From positions 1 to 5,369 of the forward strand of contig JADILY010000104.1 of the NCBI GenBank assembly GCA_017695055.1: DNA of 5,369 bases. The letters are read 5' to 3'. Shown here in pieces: positions 1 through 5,369 of the stretch. How positions within the stretch are numbered: the stretch's first letter is position 1; each line of letters opens with the position of its first letter. A program made the position numbers and the translations under genes. Source of the stretch: Merdivivens faecigallinarum (lineage in GTDB: Bacteria; Bacteroidota; Bacteroidia; Bacteroidales; UBA932). The notes beneath the pieces were generated by a model. It worked only from the letters and a program-made list of their open reading frames with translations. It did no database searches and had not been told where the DNA came from.

Positions 1-19
1 CACATAAAACATCCCCCGA

Positions 20-889
20 TCAGCGGACAAAACGGCAGAAACGGTCTTTTCCGTTCAGATCCTTGATTATTTCACAATCATTAAAGCCCGCATCTTCGAA
101 CAGGACCAGGCACTCCGTGCCGAAACGCTCATTTATCTCGACAATGCCTGTGCCGCCCTGCTTCAACTGCCGCGATGCCATGCAGGATATCGCCCTGTAA
201 AAGACGAGGGGGTCGTCATCCGGGACAAACAAAGCCGTGTCCGGCTCATAATCAAGCACATTCCGGGACATGGAGGATTTTTCGGAACCGGTCACATACG
301 GGGGATTGGACAAAATCAAGTCGAACTTGTCCGTCAAAGGAAAACAGGCGCCAAGAGAAGACAATCCCTCAAGAAGATCGAAGCGGAAAAATACCGGAGA
401 CGGGGCATCCACACTCTGGGAACATGCCACTTCCAAAGCCGGCATGGAGATATCGCAGCCGAACACCTTGGAACGCGGAAGATTGGCCGACATGGCCCAG
501 GCTATGCACCCCGAACCGGTGCAAAGGTCCAATATGCGTAATCCTGAAACACCTTTAAAAGAATCTATGGCCAGCCTGCACAGTTCCTCGGTTTCCGGAC
601 GGGGGATAAGCACGGACGGGCACACCCGCAGACTCATGCCGTAAAAGGACGACCGTCCTATGACGTATTGCACAGGCTCCATATCCAGAAGGCGCGACAT
701 AGCTTCCTCAAGGGAGGCCGCCACGGTTGCATCTATCACGAAGTCCGGTTCGGTGATATACGTATACTGCCTGACACCGAGTATATGACAGCACAATGCC
801 GAGACTATGGACTTGGCTTCTTCCGGCGGATAGCATCCGGACAGACGGGAAACGGCGTCACGTACAAAACGGGAAAGCGTAATGGGCAT
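20..889 (-). CDS. prmC: PrmC, release factor glutamine N5-methyltransferase
   Basis: This cytoplasmic enzyme (formerly HemK) transfers a methyl group from S-adenosylmethionine to the glutamine of the GGQ motif in RF1 and RF2, which supports efficient translation termination. The 289-residue protein is close to the family's usual length (about 280). The N-terminal helical domain (about 1-85) ends in the family signature PVQYVIG (72-78) with SFYG at 81-84. The methyltransferase domain follows: IPRPETEEL (95-103), the SAM-binding loop DLCTGSGC (121-128), acidic D146 for the ribose, and the catalytic NPPY (195-198) that positions the target glutamine amide. YEPDTAL (214-220) and the C-terminal KDLNGKDR (276-283) are also typical. 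The NPPY, PRPETE and C-terminal motifs together separate it from other N5-glutamine or adenine methyltransferases. The ATG shares its A with the TGA stop of ddl (TGATG), so translation is probably coupled and no promoter of its own is seen. The reading frame is complete and ends in TGA. Confidence 0.97.
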   Translation of the reverse strand: MPITLSRFVRDAVSRLSGCYPPEEAKSIVSALCCHILGVRQYTYITEPDFVIDATVAASLEEAMSRLLDMEPVQYVIGRSSFYGMSLRVCPSVLIPRPETEELCRLAIDSFKGVSGLRILDLCTGSGCIAWAMSANLPRSKVFGCDISMPALEVACSQSVDAPSPVFFRFDLLEGLSSLGACFPLTDKFDLILSNPPYVTGSEKSSMSRNVLDYEPDTALFVPDDDPLVFYRAISCMASRQLKQGGTGIVEINERFGTECLVLFEDAGFNDCEIIKDLNGKDRFCRFVR

Positions 890-1902
890 CAGTTCCGCCG
901 TCCTCCCTTGAAAGTGTTTTCTATGATCACAGAAAGGAAATCCTTGATATCAATACCGGCGGCCCGGACTTCCTTGGGAACGAGACTCTCGGCCGTCATC
1001 CCCGGGACAGTATTCATCTCAAGGAAATACAACTCACCGTCATCGGCAAGGAAATAATCGACCCTGACAAGTCCCGTACAACCGAAACGCCTGTATATCT
1101 TTTCGGAACATTCCCGTATCTTCCTGTCTTCCTCAGCCGTAATAGGGGCAGGGCATATTTCTTCGCTCCACCCTTCATACTTCGCCTCGTAGTCGAAATA
1201 CTCTTTTTTCGGTACAATCTGCACAGGAGGCAAAGCCACTGCCTTTTTCCCATCAAAATAGACCGCATCGTCAATCTCGCGCCCGGATATGAATTTTTCC
1301 GCCAATACCGACTTCCCCTCGGAAAACGCATAATCTACAGCCGGAAGAAAATCTTCCGCCGATTTCACTTTGGTGACACCGAAACTGCTTCCGTTATCGG
1401 TCGGTTTCACAAACAAAGGAAGCCCTAACCGCGAAACCGCCTCCTCTGCCGTACAGACATCGCCCGGACGCAACAATATATCATCGGCGAGGCGGCATAT
1501 TCCGGCATCCCTCAAATAGCTCTTGGCGGAGAATTTATCGAATGTGACTGCCGAAACAAATGAAGAACATCCGCTCGAAGGTATTCCGAGCATTTCAAGG
1601 TAAGCCTGCAAAAGCCCGTTTTCCCCTGGTGTCCCGTGAATCATCACAAACACATAATCCATCAGCACCTTCTTCCCGCCGACAACCACGGAAAAATCGT
1701 TTTTGTCCACTTCCGCTCCGCCATCCGGCAAAGTCTCGCCATCAACGCAGGTCACACGCCATGACGGACCCCTCAAAACCATTTCAAAGACACGGTAGCG
1801 GTCTTTGTCTATGTTGGCCGCCACGAATTTCCCGCTCTTGATAGAAATCTCGTATTCCGAAGAATTTCCGCCGTAAACCACGGCTATCACAGGTTTTTCC
1901 AT
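889..1902 (-). CDS. ddl: D-alanine--D-alanine ligase
   Basis: This cytoplasmic ATP-grasp enzyme joins two D-alanines with ATP to make the dipeptide that MurF adds to the peptidoglycan precursor. The 337-residue protein is slightly longer than E. coli DdlB (306). The N-terminal domain starts with the substrate loop GGNSSEYEIS (11-20); E18 matches the catalytic Glu15 of DdlB. HGTPGENG (89-96) is a family signature. In the ATP-grasp part, K166 and GSS (171-173) match Lys144 and Ser150-Ser151, and E202-K203 with E209 match the nucleotide-binding residues. EAKY ends at Y242, the equivalent of DdlB Tyr216. R280, D282, E295 and N297 (in LEMNTVPGMT) form the metal and phosphate site. Keeping Tyr at 242 favours D-Ala over D-lactate as second substrate. 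The ATG at 1902 is chosen because MEKPVIAVVYGG fits the family start; an AGAGAA purine run lies just upstream. It is followed at once by prmC. The substrate assignment is inferred from motifs. Confidence 0.97.
   Translation of the reverse strand: MEKPVIAVVYGGNSSEYEISIKSGKFVAANIDKDRYRVFEMVLRGPSWRVTCVDGETLPDGGAEVDKNDFSVVVGGKKVLMDYVFVMIHGTPGENGLLQAYLEMLGIPSSGCSSFVSAVTFDKFSAKSYLRDAGICRLADDILLRPGDVCTAEEAVSRLGLPLFVKPTDNGSSFGVTKVKSAEDFLPAVDYAFSEGKSVLAEKFISGREIDDAVYFDGKKAVALPPVQIVPKKEYFDYEAKYEGWSEEICPAPITAEEDRKIRECSEKIYRRFGCTGLVRVDYFLADDGELYFLEMNTVPGMTAESLVPKEVRAAGIDIKDFLSVIIENTFKGGRRN
901..909 (-). promoter_or_regulatory. prmC: Shine-Dalgarno-like sequence before prmC
   Basis: The minus strand reads AAGGGAGGA inside the last codons of ddl (Lys-Gly-Gly), ending 11 nt before the prmC ATG. 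The spacing is longer than ideal, and Bacteroidota genes often lack such motifs, so it may simply reflect the ddl codons. Together with the TGATG overlap it could aid reinitiation. Confidence 0.3.
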
Positions 1903-1917
1903 TTCTCTACTATTATT

Positions 1918-1952
1918 ATAAAATAAGCCGACTGTAAATATTAAAAGTCAAA
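1918..1952 (-). promoter_or_regulatory. ddl: Possible weak promoter of ddl
   Basis: On the minus strand a TTTG (1952-1949) is followed after 23 nt by TATTTTAT (1925-1918), which matches TAnnTTTG in the TA and the first two Ts only. The spacing is longer than the usual 19-21 nt. The ATG at 1902 lies 15 nt beyond. If it is real, ddl-prmC can be transcribed independently of the PBP gene; otherwise the three genes share the upstream promoter. Confidence 0.25.
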
Positions 1953-1965
1953 CGGGCATAACCCG
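1943..1965 (-). terminator. Possible weak terminator after the class A PBP gene
   Basis: Downstream of the PBP stop codon, the minus strand reads CGGG-TTATG-CCCG (1965-1953), a 4-bp GC stem with a 5-nt loop, followed by TTTGACTTTT. The stem is short and the T run is interrupted, so termination would be partial at best. A second small hairpin, GTCC-TGC-GGAC (1992-1982) followed by TTTT, lies a little upstream. Confidence 0.25.
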
Positions 1966-2013
1966 GATTTACTCCGCAAAAGTCCGCAGGACAACCTTTA
2001 TCGAAAGACAACC

Positions 2014-4365
2014 CTAATCGAAGAAGGAATCGTCACCGCCTCCGGAAGAAGACGCGGCATCGGCATCGCTTCCGTCGCAATCCAAGTCAAGCACCATTCC
2101 GGCGGGCGCTATGAACCTGTCGTGCTCAGATATAGGCAAAGTGCCGTCCTCCAGTATCTTGTTCATGAATATGCCCCATATCGGCAATGCCATGTTGGAA
2201 CCTCCTCCGAGGGCAAGAGACTCGAAATGCACCTGCCTGTCCTCGGCTCCTACCCATATCCCGGCGGTGATTGAAGGAGTATAGCCTATGAACCACCCGT
2301 CTGCCTGGTCATTGGTAGTACCCGTCTTGCCGGCAAGTTCTCCCTTGATCCCGTATTTCCACCTCAACCGCATGGCAGTACCGTCATTGACTACACCCTG
2401 CATGAGGTTCACCATGAGGTAAGCCGTCTGTTCGCTTATAGCCTCCCTTTTCCGCGCATTGAATTCACCGAGGACATTGCCCATGTTGTCTTCGATACGT
2501 GTGACGAATATAGGATCTATATGTACCCCGCGGCTCGGGAAAGTATTGTAGGCGCCGACCATCTCATACAGGCTGAGGTCCGCCGGGCCGGCACAAAGCG
2601 AAGGCACCGGATCGAGAAAACTCTGTATCCCCATCTTGTGGCACATCTCGACCATCGCCTCCGGCCCGAAACGCTTCATAAGATAGGCCGAAATATTGTT
2701 GCTGCTCTTTGTCAGCCCCCATTTCAGCGTGACAGTACGCCCTATCCATTCATCCCTGTCGGTACTCTTCGGTGTCCATGTCTTGTCCCCTATGATAAAG
2801 GTCTGCGGCACATTCACCACCTTGTCGCATGGGGACATGCCTTCCTGCATGGCCAAAGTGTACAGGAACGGCTTTATGGTAGACCCTACCTGCCTTTTTC
2901 CCTGCCGTGCATGGTCATATTTGAAATACCTGTAATTCGGGCCGCCCACGTAGGCCTTGATTTCTCCCGAATTGGGTTCCATCGCTATGAAAGCCGCGCG
3001 CAATATCGATTTGTAATAACGTATCGAGTCGTTCGGGGTCATCACAGTATCTATATGTCCACCTTTGTTCCATGAAAACACCCTCATTTTCTGAGGAGTA
3101 TCGAAACTTTTCAGGATTTCGGCCTCGGAAGCCCCGGAATTTTTCATGTTCCTGTACCTGTCGCTCCATCGCCTTGCCTGCTTCATCACACGGTCTACTG
3201 TCTTGGAATCTATGTCATTGGAAAACGGGGCGTTCCGCTTTCTTCCCAAATCCCTGAAAAACGCTTTCTGCAAGTCCTTGCCGAGATGTTCCGCCACGGC
3301 TTCCTCTGCAAACTTCTGCATCTTATAATTGATAGTGGTATAGATACGCAGCCCGTCCCTGTCCAGGTCATACTTAGACCCGTCGGGTTTCAGGTTCTTG
3401 TTCAGCCATCCGTACAAAGGGTCGTCCGCCCACGCCAATGAATCGGCGGCATAGTCTTCATATATTGAATAATCGCTCCTGTCCGGCTCAGAAGCCGACA
3501 TTACCCTGCGGAGCATATCCCGGAAATACGGCGCGATTCCCGAATTGTGATCCTGCACCTGATAAGACAGGGTTATCGGAATCCGGCATATCGAATCCCG
3601 TTCGCTGTCGGTTATATAGCCGGCCTTGGCCATCTGGCCTATGACGAAATTGCGCCTCTGCAGGGAAGCCTCCGGATTAAGGGCGGGGTTGTACCTCGTG
3701 GGCTTGTTCACCATTCCCACCAACGTTGCAGCCTCTTCGACGGTAAGATCCGCCGGTTCCTTGTCGAAGAAAGTATGGGAAGCCGCCCTGATGCCGTATG
3801 CGTTGCTGCCGAAGAACACGGCATTCATGTACATGTCCATAATCTCTTCTTTCGTGTAGTTGCGCTCCAGCTTGACAGCGGTTATCCATTCCTTCAGTTT
3901 TGTCACTATCATCTTCAGCTGCCATACCACCGGGATGCGTTTTCCCAATTCCTCGCGGGGATACAGGGTCTTGGCGAGCTGCTGGGTAATGGTACTTCCT
4001 CCGCCCTGACTGCTCTGCCCCAAAAGCAATGTTTTCACCCCGACCCTTGCAAGGCTGCGGAAATCGATGCCGCTATGTTTATAAAACCTGACATCTTCCG
4101 TAGCGACTGCCGCATTCACCACATTCGGCGAAAGTTCCTCGTATGTAACGTACGAACGGTTTTCTATATGGTAAGTGCTCAGCACCTCCCCGTCTTCGGC
4201 CAACAGAAGCGTAGCCGCTTTGCTCTCAGGGTTTTCCAACTCTTCAAAAGACGGGATTTCAGCAAAAAGCCCCACTCCGGCCAACAGCAGCAGAACTATC
4301 CCCACACAGGAACAAACCACTATCCACCACCACTTTACAATATTTTTCTTCGTCTTTTCCTTCAT
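2014..4365 (-). CDS. mrcA: Bifunctional penicillin-binding protein, class A (PBP1A type)
   Basis: This is a membrane-anchored peptidoglycan synthase that polymerises glycan strands from lipid II (glycosyltransferase family 51) and cross-links stem peptides (penicillin-sensitive transpeptidase). The 783 residues begin with a short basic cytoplasmic tail and one membrane segment (about 11-35). In the GT51 domain (about 50-240) are ATEDVRFYKH (88-97) with catalytic E90, GGSTITQQLAK (122-132), KLKEW (156-160) with the likely second glutamate E159, and ERNYTKEEIMDMYMN (167-181). In the transpeptidase domain (about 450-740) are the nucleophile motif S495-T-I-K498, S554-S-N556 and K680-T-G682. The tail (about 760-783) is acidic and glycine-serine rich. 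An in-frame TGA two codons upstream of the ATG fixes the start at 4365. It is divergent from topA and 111 nt upstream of ddl, which makes the dipeptide this enzyme consumes. The symbol mrcA denotes the class; orthology to one particular E. coli paralogue is not implied. Confidence 0.96.
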   Translation of the reverse strand: MKEKTKKNIVKWWWIVVCSCVGIVLLLLAGVGLFAEIPSFEELENPESKAATLLLAEDGEVLSTYHIENRSYVTYEELSPNVVNAAVATEDVRFYKHSGIDFRSLARVGVKTLLLGQSSQGGGSTITQQLAKTLYPREELGKRIPVVWQLKMIVTKLKEWITAVKLERNYTKEEIMDMYMNAVFFGSNAYGIRAASHTFFDKEPADLTVEEAATLVGMVNKPTRYNPALNPEASLQRRNFVIGQMAKAGYITDSERDSICRIPITLSYQVQDHNSGIAPYFRDMLRRVMSASEPDRSDYSIYEDYAADSLAWADDPLYGWLNKNLKPDGSKYDLDRDGLRIYTTINYKMQKFAEEAVAEHLGKDLQKAFFRDLGRKRNAPFSNDIDSKTVDRVMKQARRWSDRYRNMKNSGASEAEILKSFDTPQKMRVFSWNKGGHIDTVMTPNDSIRYYKSILRAAFIAMEPNSGEIKAYVGGPNYRYFKYDHARQGKRQVGSTIKPFLYTLAMQEGMSPCDKVVNVPQTFIIGDKTWTPKSTDRDEWIGRTVTLKWGLTKSSNNISAYLMKRFGPEAMVEMCHKMGIQSFLDPVPSLCAGPADLSLYEMVGAYNTFPSRGVHIDPIFVTRIEDNMGNVLGEFNARKREAISEQTAYLMVNLMQGVVNDGTAMRLRWKYGIKGELAGKTGTTNDQADGWFIGYTPSITAGIWVGAEDRQVHFESLALGGGSNMALPIWGIFMNKILEDGTLPISEHDRFIAPAGMVLDLDCDGSDADAASSSGGGDDSFFD

Positions 4366-4386
4366 ATTTCAAATGTTCATGAATTG

Positions 4387-4394
4387 CAAAAATA
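4387..4394 (-). promoter_or_regulatory. Putative -7 element of the class A PBP gene
   Basis: On the minus strand, 4394 to 4387 reads TATTTTTG followed by C, an exact match to the Bacteroidota -7 consensus TAnnTTTG. No TTTG lies at the expected -33 distance upstream, where the palindrome GGAATATTCC sits instead. The start of transcription would fall near 4380, giving a leader of about 15 nt before the ATG at 4365. The weak -33 could mean moderate strength or help from an activator; that is inference. Confidence 0.5.
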
Positions 4395-4403
4395 GACATA
4401 AAA

Positions 4404-4436
4404 TTTGGAATATTCCGGTCTTTATGACTTACTTTG
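4404..4436 (+). promoter_or_regulatory. topA: Putative Bacteroidota-type promoter of topA
   Basis: A TTTG at 4404-4407 is followed after 21 nt by TTACTTTG at 4429-4436, then C. The Bacteroides consensus for the main sigma factor is TTTG (-33), about 19-21 nt, then TAnnTTTG (-7). The only departure here is T for A at the second base of the -7 box. Transcription would begin near 4443, leaving a leader of about 15 nt before the ATG at 4459. The element boxes are read directly; promoter activity is inferred. Confidence 0.55.
4407..4416. repeat. 10-bp perfect palindrome in the divergent promoter region
   Basis: GGAATATTCC is its own reverse complement and does not extend further on either side. 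It lies directly after the putative topA -33 box (sharing its last G), in the topA spacer, and at the expected -33 position of the PBP promoter. A dimeric regulator bound there could touch both promoters. A 10-bp palindrome can also occur by chance, so an operator role is only a possibility. Confidence 0.3.
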
Positions 4437-4458
4437 CATTCTGTTTGATTATATGCTT

Positions 4459-5369
4459 ATGGGAAAGAACTTAGTAATTGTAGAGTCGCCGGCCAAGGCC
4501 AAGACAATCCAGAAATTCCTCGGGAACGATTTTTCGGTGAAATCCAGTTTCGGGCATATTCGGGATTTGCAGACCAACAGCCTCAGCGTGGATGTGGAGC
4601 ATGGGTTCAAACCTGAATACGTCGTACCGGAAGACAAAAAGAAGGTCGTCGCGGAACTCGCGGCAGCGGCAAAGGGTGCAGACATGGTATGGCTGGCATC
4701 CGATGAAGACCGGGAGGGAGAGGCCATTGCATGGCATCTTAAAGAGACTCTCGGCCTGAAAGATTCCGGGACAAAGCGCATAGCCTTTCACGAAATAACC
4801 AAAAACGCCATACTCAACGCAATCGCTTCGCCGCGCGATGTAGACATGAACCTTGTACAGGCTCAGCAGGCAAGGCGCGTATTGGACAGGCTCGTCGGAT
4901 TCGAACTTTCACCGGTGCTTTGGAAGCGCATACAGCCGAAACTGTCCGCCGGAAGGGTGCAGTCGGTAGCACTCAGGCTGATTGTGGACAAAGAGCGCGA
5001 AGTCATCAACTTCCGGCACGAGGCATTCTACAGGACGGAAGGCATGTTCTCCTCACCGGAAGGCATTGCCGTGAAAGCCGTCCTCGACCGTAAATTCCAG
5101 AACGAAAATGAAGCCGCCGCTTTCATAGAAAAAGCCGGCAAGGCATCATGGAAAGTTACCGGCATCGAAACGAAAGCCGGCACAAGGACACCGGGGGCGC
5201 CGTTCACGACCTCGACATTGCAGCAGGAAGCCGCAAGGAAACTAAGGTTCTCCGTAAAACAGACCATGAACATAGCCCAGAAGCTGTACGAAGAAGGTCT
5301 GATAACCTACATGAGGACCGACTCGACAAACCTTTCTTCCCTTGCAATCAACACGGCCAAGTCCTTCAT
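4459..5369 (+). CDS. topA: DNA topoisomerase I, N-terminal part (cut by window end)
   Basis: This type IA topoisomerase relaxes negative supercoils by cutting one strand through a phosphotyrosine. About 303 codons are present, and the rest lies beyond the window. The TOPRIM domain opens with MGKNLVIVESPAKAKTI, where E9 matches catalytic Glu9 of E. coli TopA, and continues to the metal-binding DEDRE (82-86, the D-x-D-x-E motif). HEIT, the QAQQARRVLDRLVGF stretch and LSAGRVQS follow, as in the family. The active-site block ITYMRTDSTNLS contains nucleophile Y284 and R286, equivalent to E. coli Tyr319 and Arg321. I chose the ATG at 4459 over the in-frame ATG at 4453 because it gives the family start MGKxLVIVESPAKAKTI; the earlier one would add only Met-Leu. 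No Shine-Dalgarno sequence precedes either. The C-terminal toroid remainder and any zinc ribbons are not visible, so completeness cannot be judged. Confidence 0.97.
   Translation, partial: MGKNLVIVESPAKAKTIQKFLGNDFSVKSSFGHIRDLQTNSLSVDVEHGFKPEYVVPEDKKKVVAELAAAAKGADMVWLASDEDREGEAIAWHLKETLGLKDSGTKRIAFHEITKNAILNAIASPRDVDMNLVQAQQARRVLDRLVGFELSPVLWKRIQPKLSAGRVQSVALRLIVDKEREVINFRHEAFYRTEGMFSSPEGIAVKAVLDRKFQNENEAAAFIEKAGKASWKVTGIETKAGTRTPGAPFTTSTLQQEAARKLRFSVKQTMNIAQKLYEEGLITYMRTDSTNLSSLAINTAKSF

Noticed and set aside
1..12. Possible start of a further minus-strand gene after prmC (ATG at 12-10 preceded by GGGGG)
   Set aside because: The ATG is 7 nt after the prmC stop with a G-rich run before it, so a further operon gene is plausible. 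Only four codons are in the window, and another ATG in a different frame lies at 5-3, so nothing can be assigned.
175..1057. Several plus-strand open frames of 120-130 codons opposite prmC and ddl
   Set aside because: They are antisense to well-supported genes, overlap one another in different frames, and their products are of low plausibility.
1449..1902. Possibility that Ddl is a vancomycin-resistance D-Ala-D-Lac ligase
   Set aside because: The EAKY tyrosine (Y242) is retained, as in D-Ala-D-Ala ligases; no vanH or vanX homologue lies nearby.
2521..3075. 184-codon open frame on the plus strand, opposite the PBP transpeptidase domain
   Set aside because: The opposite strand encodes the SxxK and SxN motifs in this stretch, and the frame has no domain or start signal.
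3547..4395. 282-codon open frame on the plus strand, opposite the 5' part of the PBP gene
   Set aside because: It lies almost wholly antisense to a gene with intact GT51 motifs, and its product is rich in His, Arg and Cys with no recognisable domain. It is a shadow of the coding strand.
4449..4791. Minus-strand open frames opposite the start of topA
   Set aside because: They lie antisense to the TOPRIM domain and have no recognisable product.

Overview
The window looks like an ordinary chromosomal segment of a Bacteroidota bacterium, most likely of the Bacteroidales. Three things point there. The two divergent genes have promoter-like elements of the Bacteroidota type (TTTG and TAnnTTTG). 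Their start codons lack a Shine-Dalgarno sequence. The penicillin-binding protein and topoisomerase sequences have the look of that phylum. Base composition is close to even. No species can be named from this window alone.

Layout: three genes lie on the minus strand and one on the plus strand. Read in the direction of transcription, the minus strand carries a bifunctional class A penicillin-binding protein (2014-4365), a 111-nt gap, D-alanine--D-alanine ligase (889-1902), and, overlapping it by one base, the release-factor glutamine methyltransferase PrmC (20-889). On the plus strand, divergent from the penicillin-binding protein, is DNA topoisomerase I. It starts at 4459 and is cut by the window end after about 303 codons, just past its active-site tyrosine. 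No tRNA, rRNA, mobile element, CRISPR array or long repeat is visible, and no stretch over 300 bases lacks a gene.

The genes work as follows: Ddl makes the D-Ala-D-Ala dipeptide that ends the peptidoglycan stem peptide, and the class A PBP polymerises lipid II and cross-links the strands by attacking that same dipeptide. PrmC methylates the GGQ glutamine of release factors RF1 and RF2, and is probably translated by coupling to ddl. TopA relaxes negative supercoils and shares a 93-nt promoter region with the PBP.

All visible catalytic motifs are intact, with no frameshift or sign of transfer. I found no new system. The points most worth a second look are regulatory: the compact divergent promoter region with a 10-bp palindrome, the hairpin that abuts a possible promoter box between the PBP gene and ddl, and the ddl-prmC junction.
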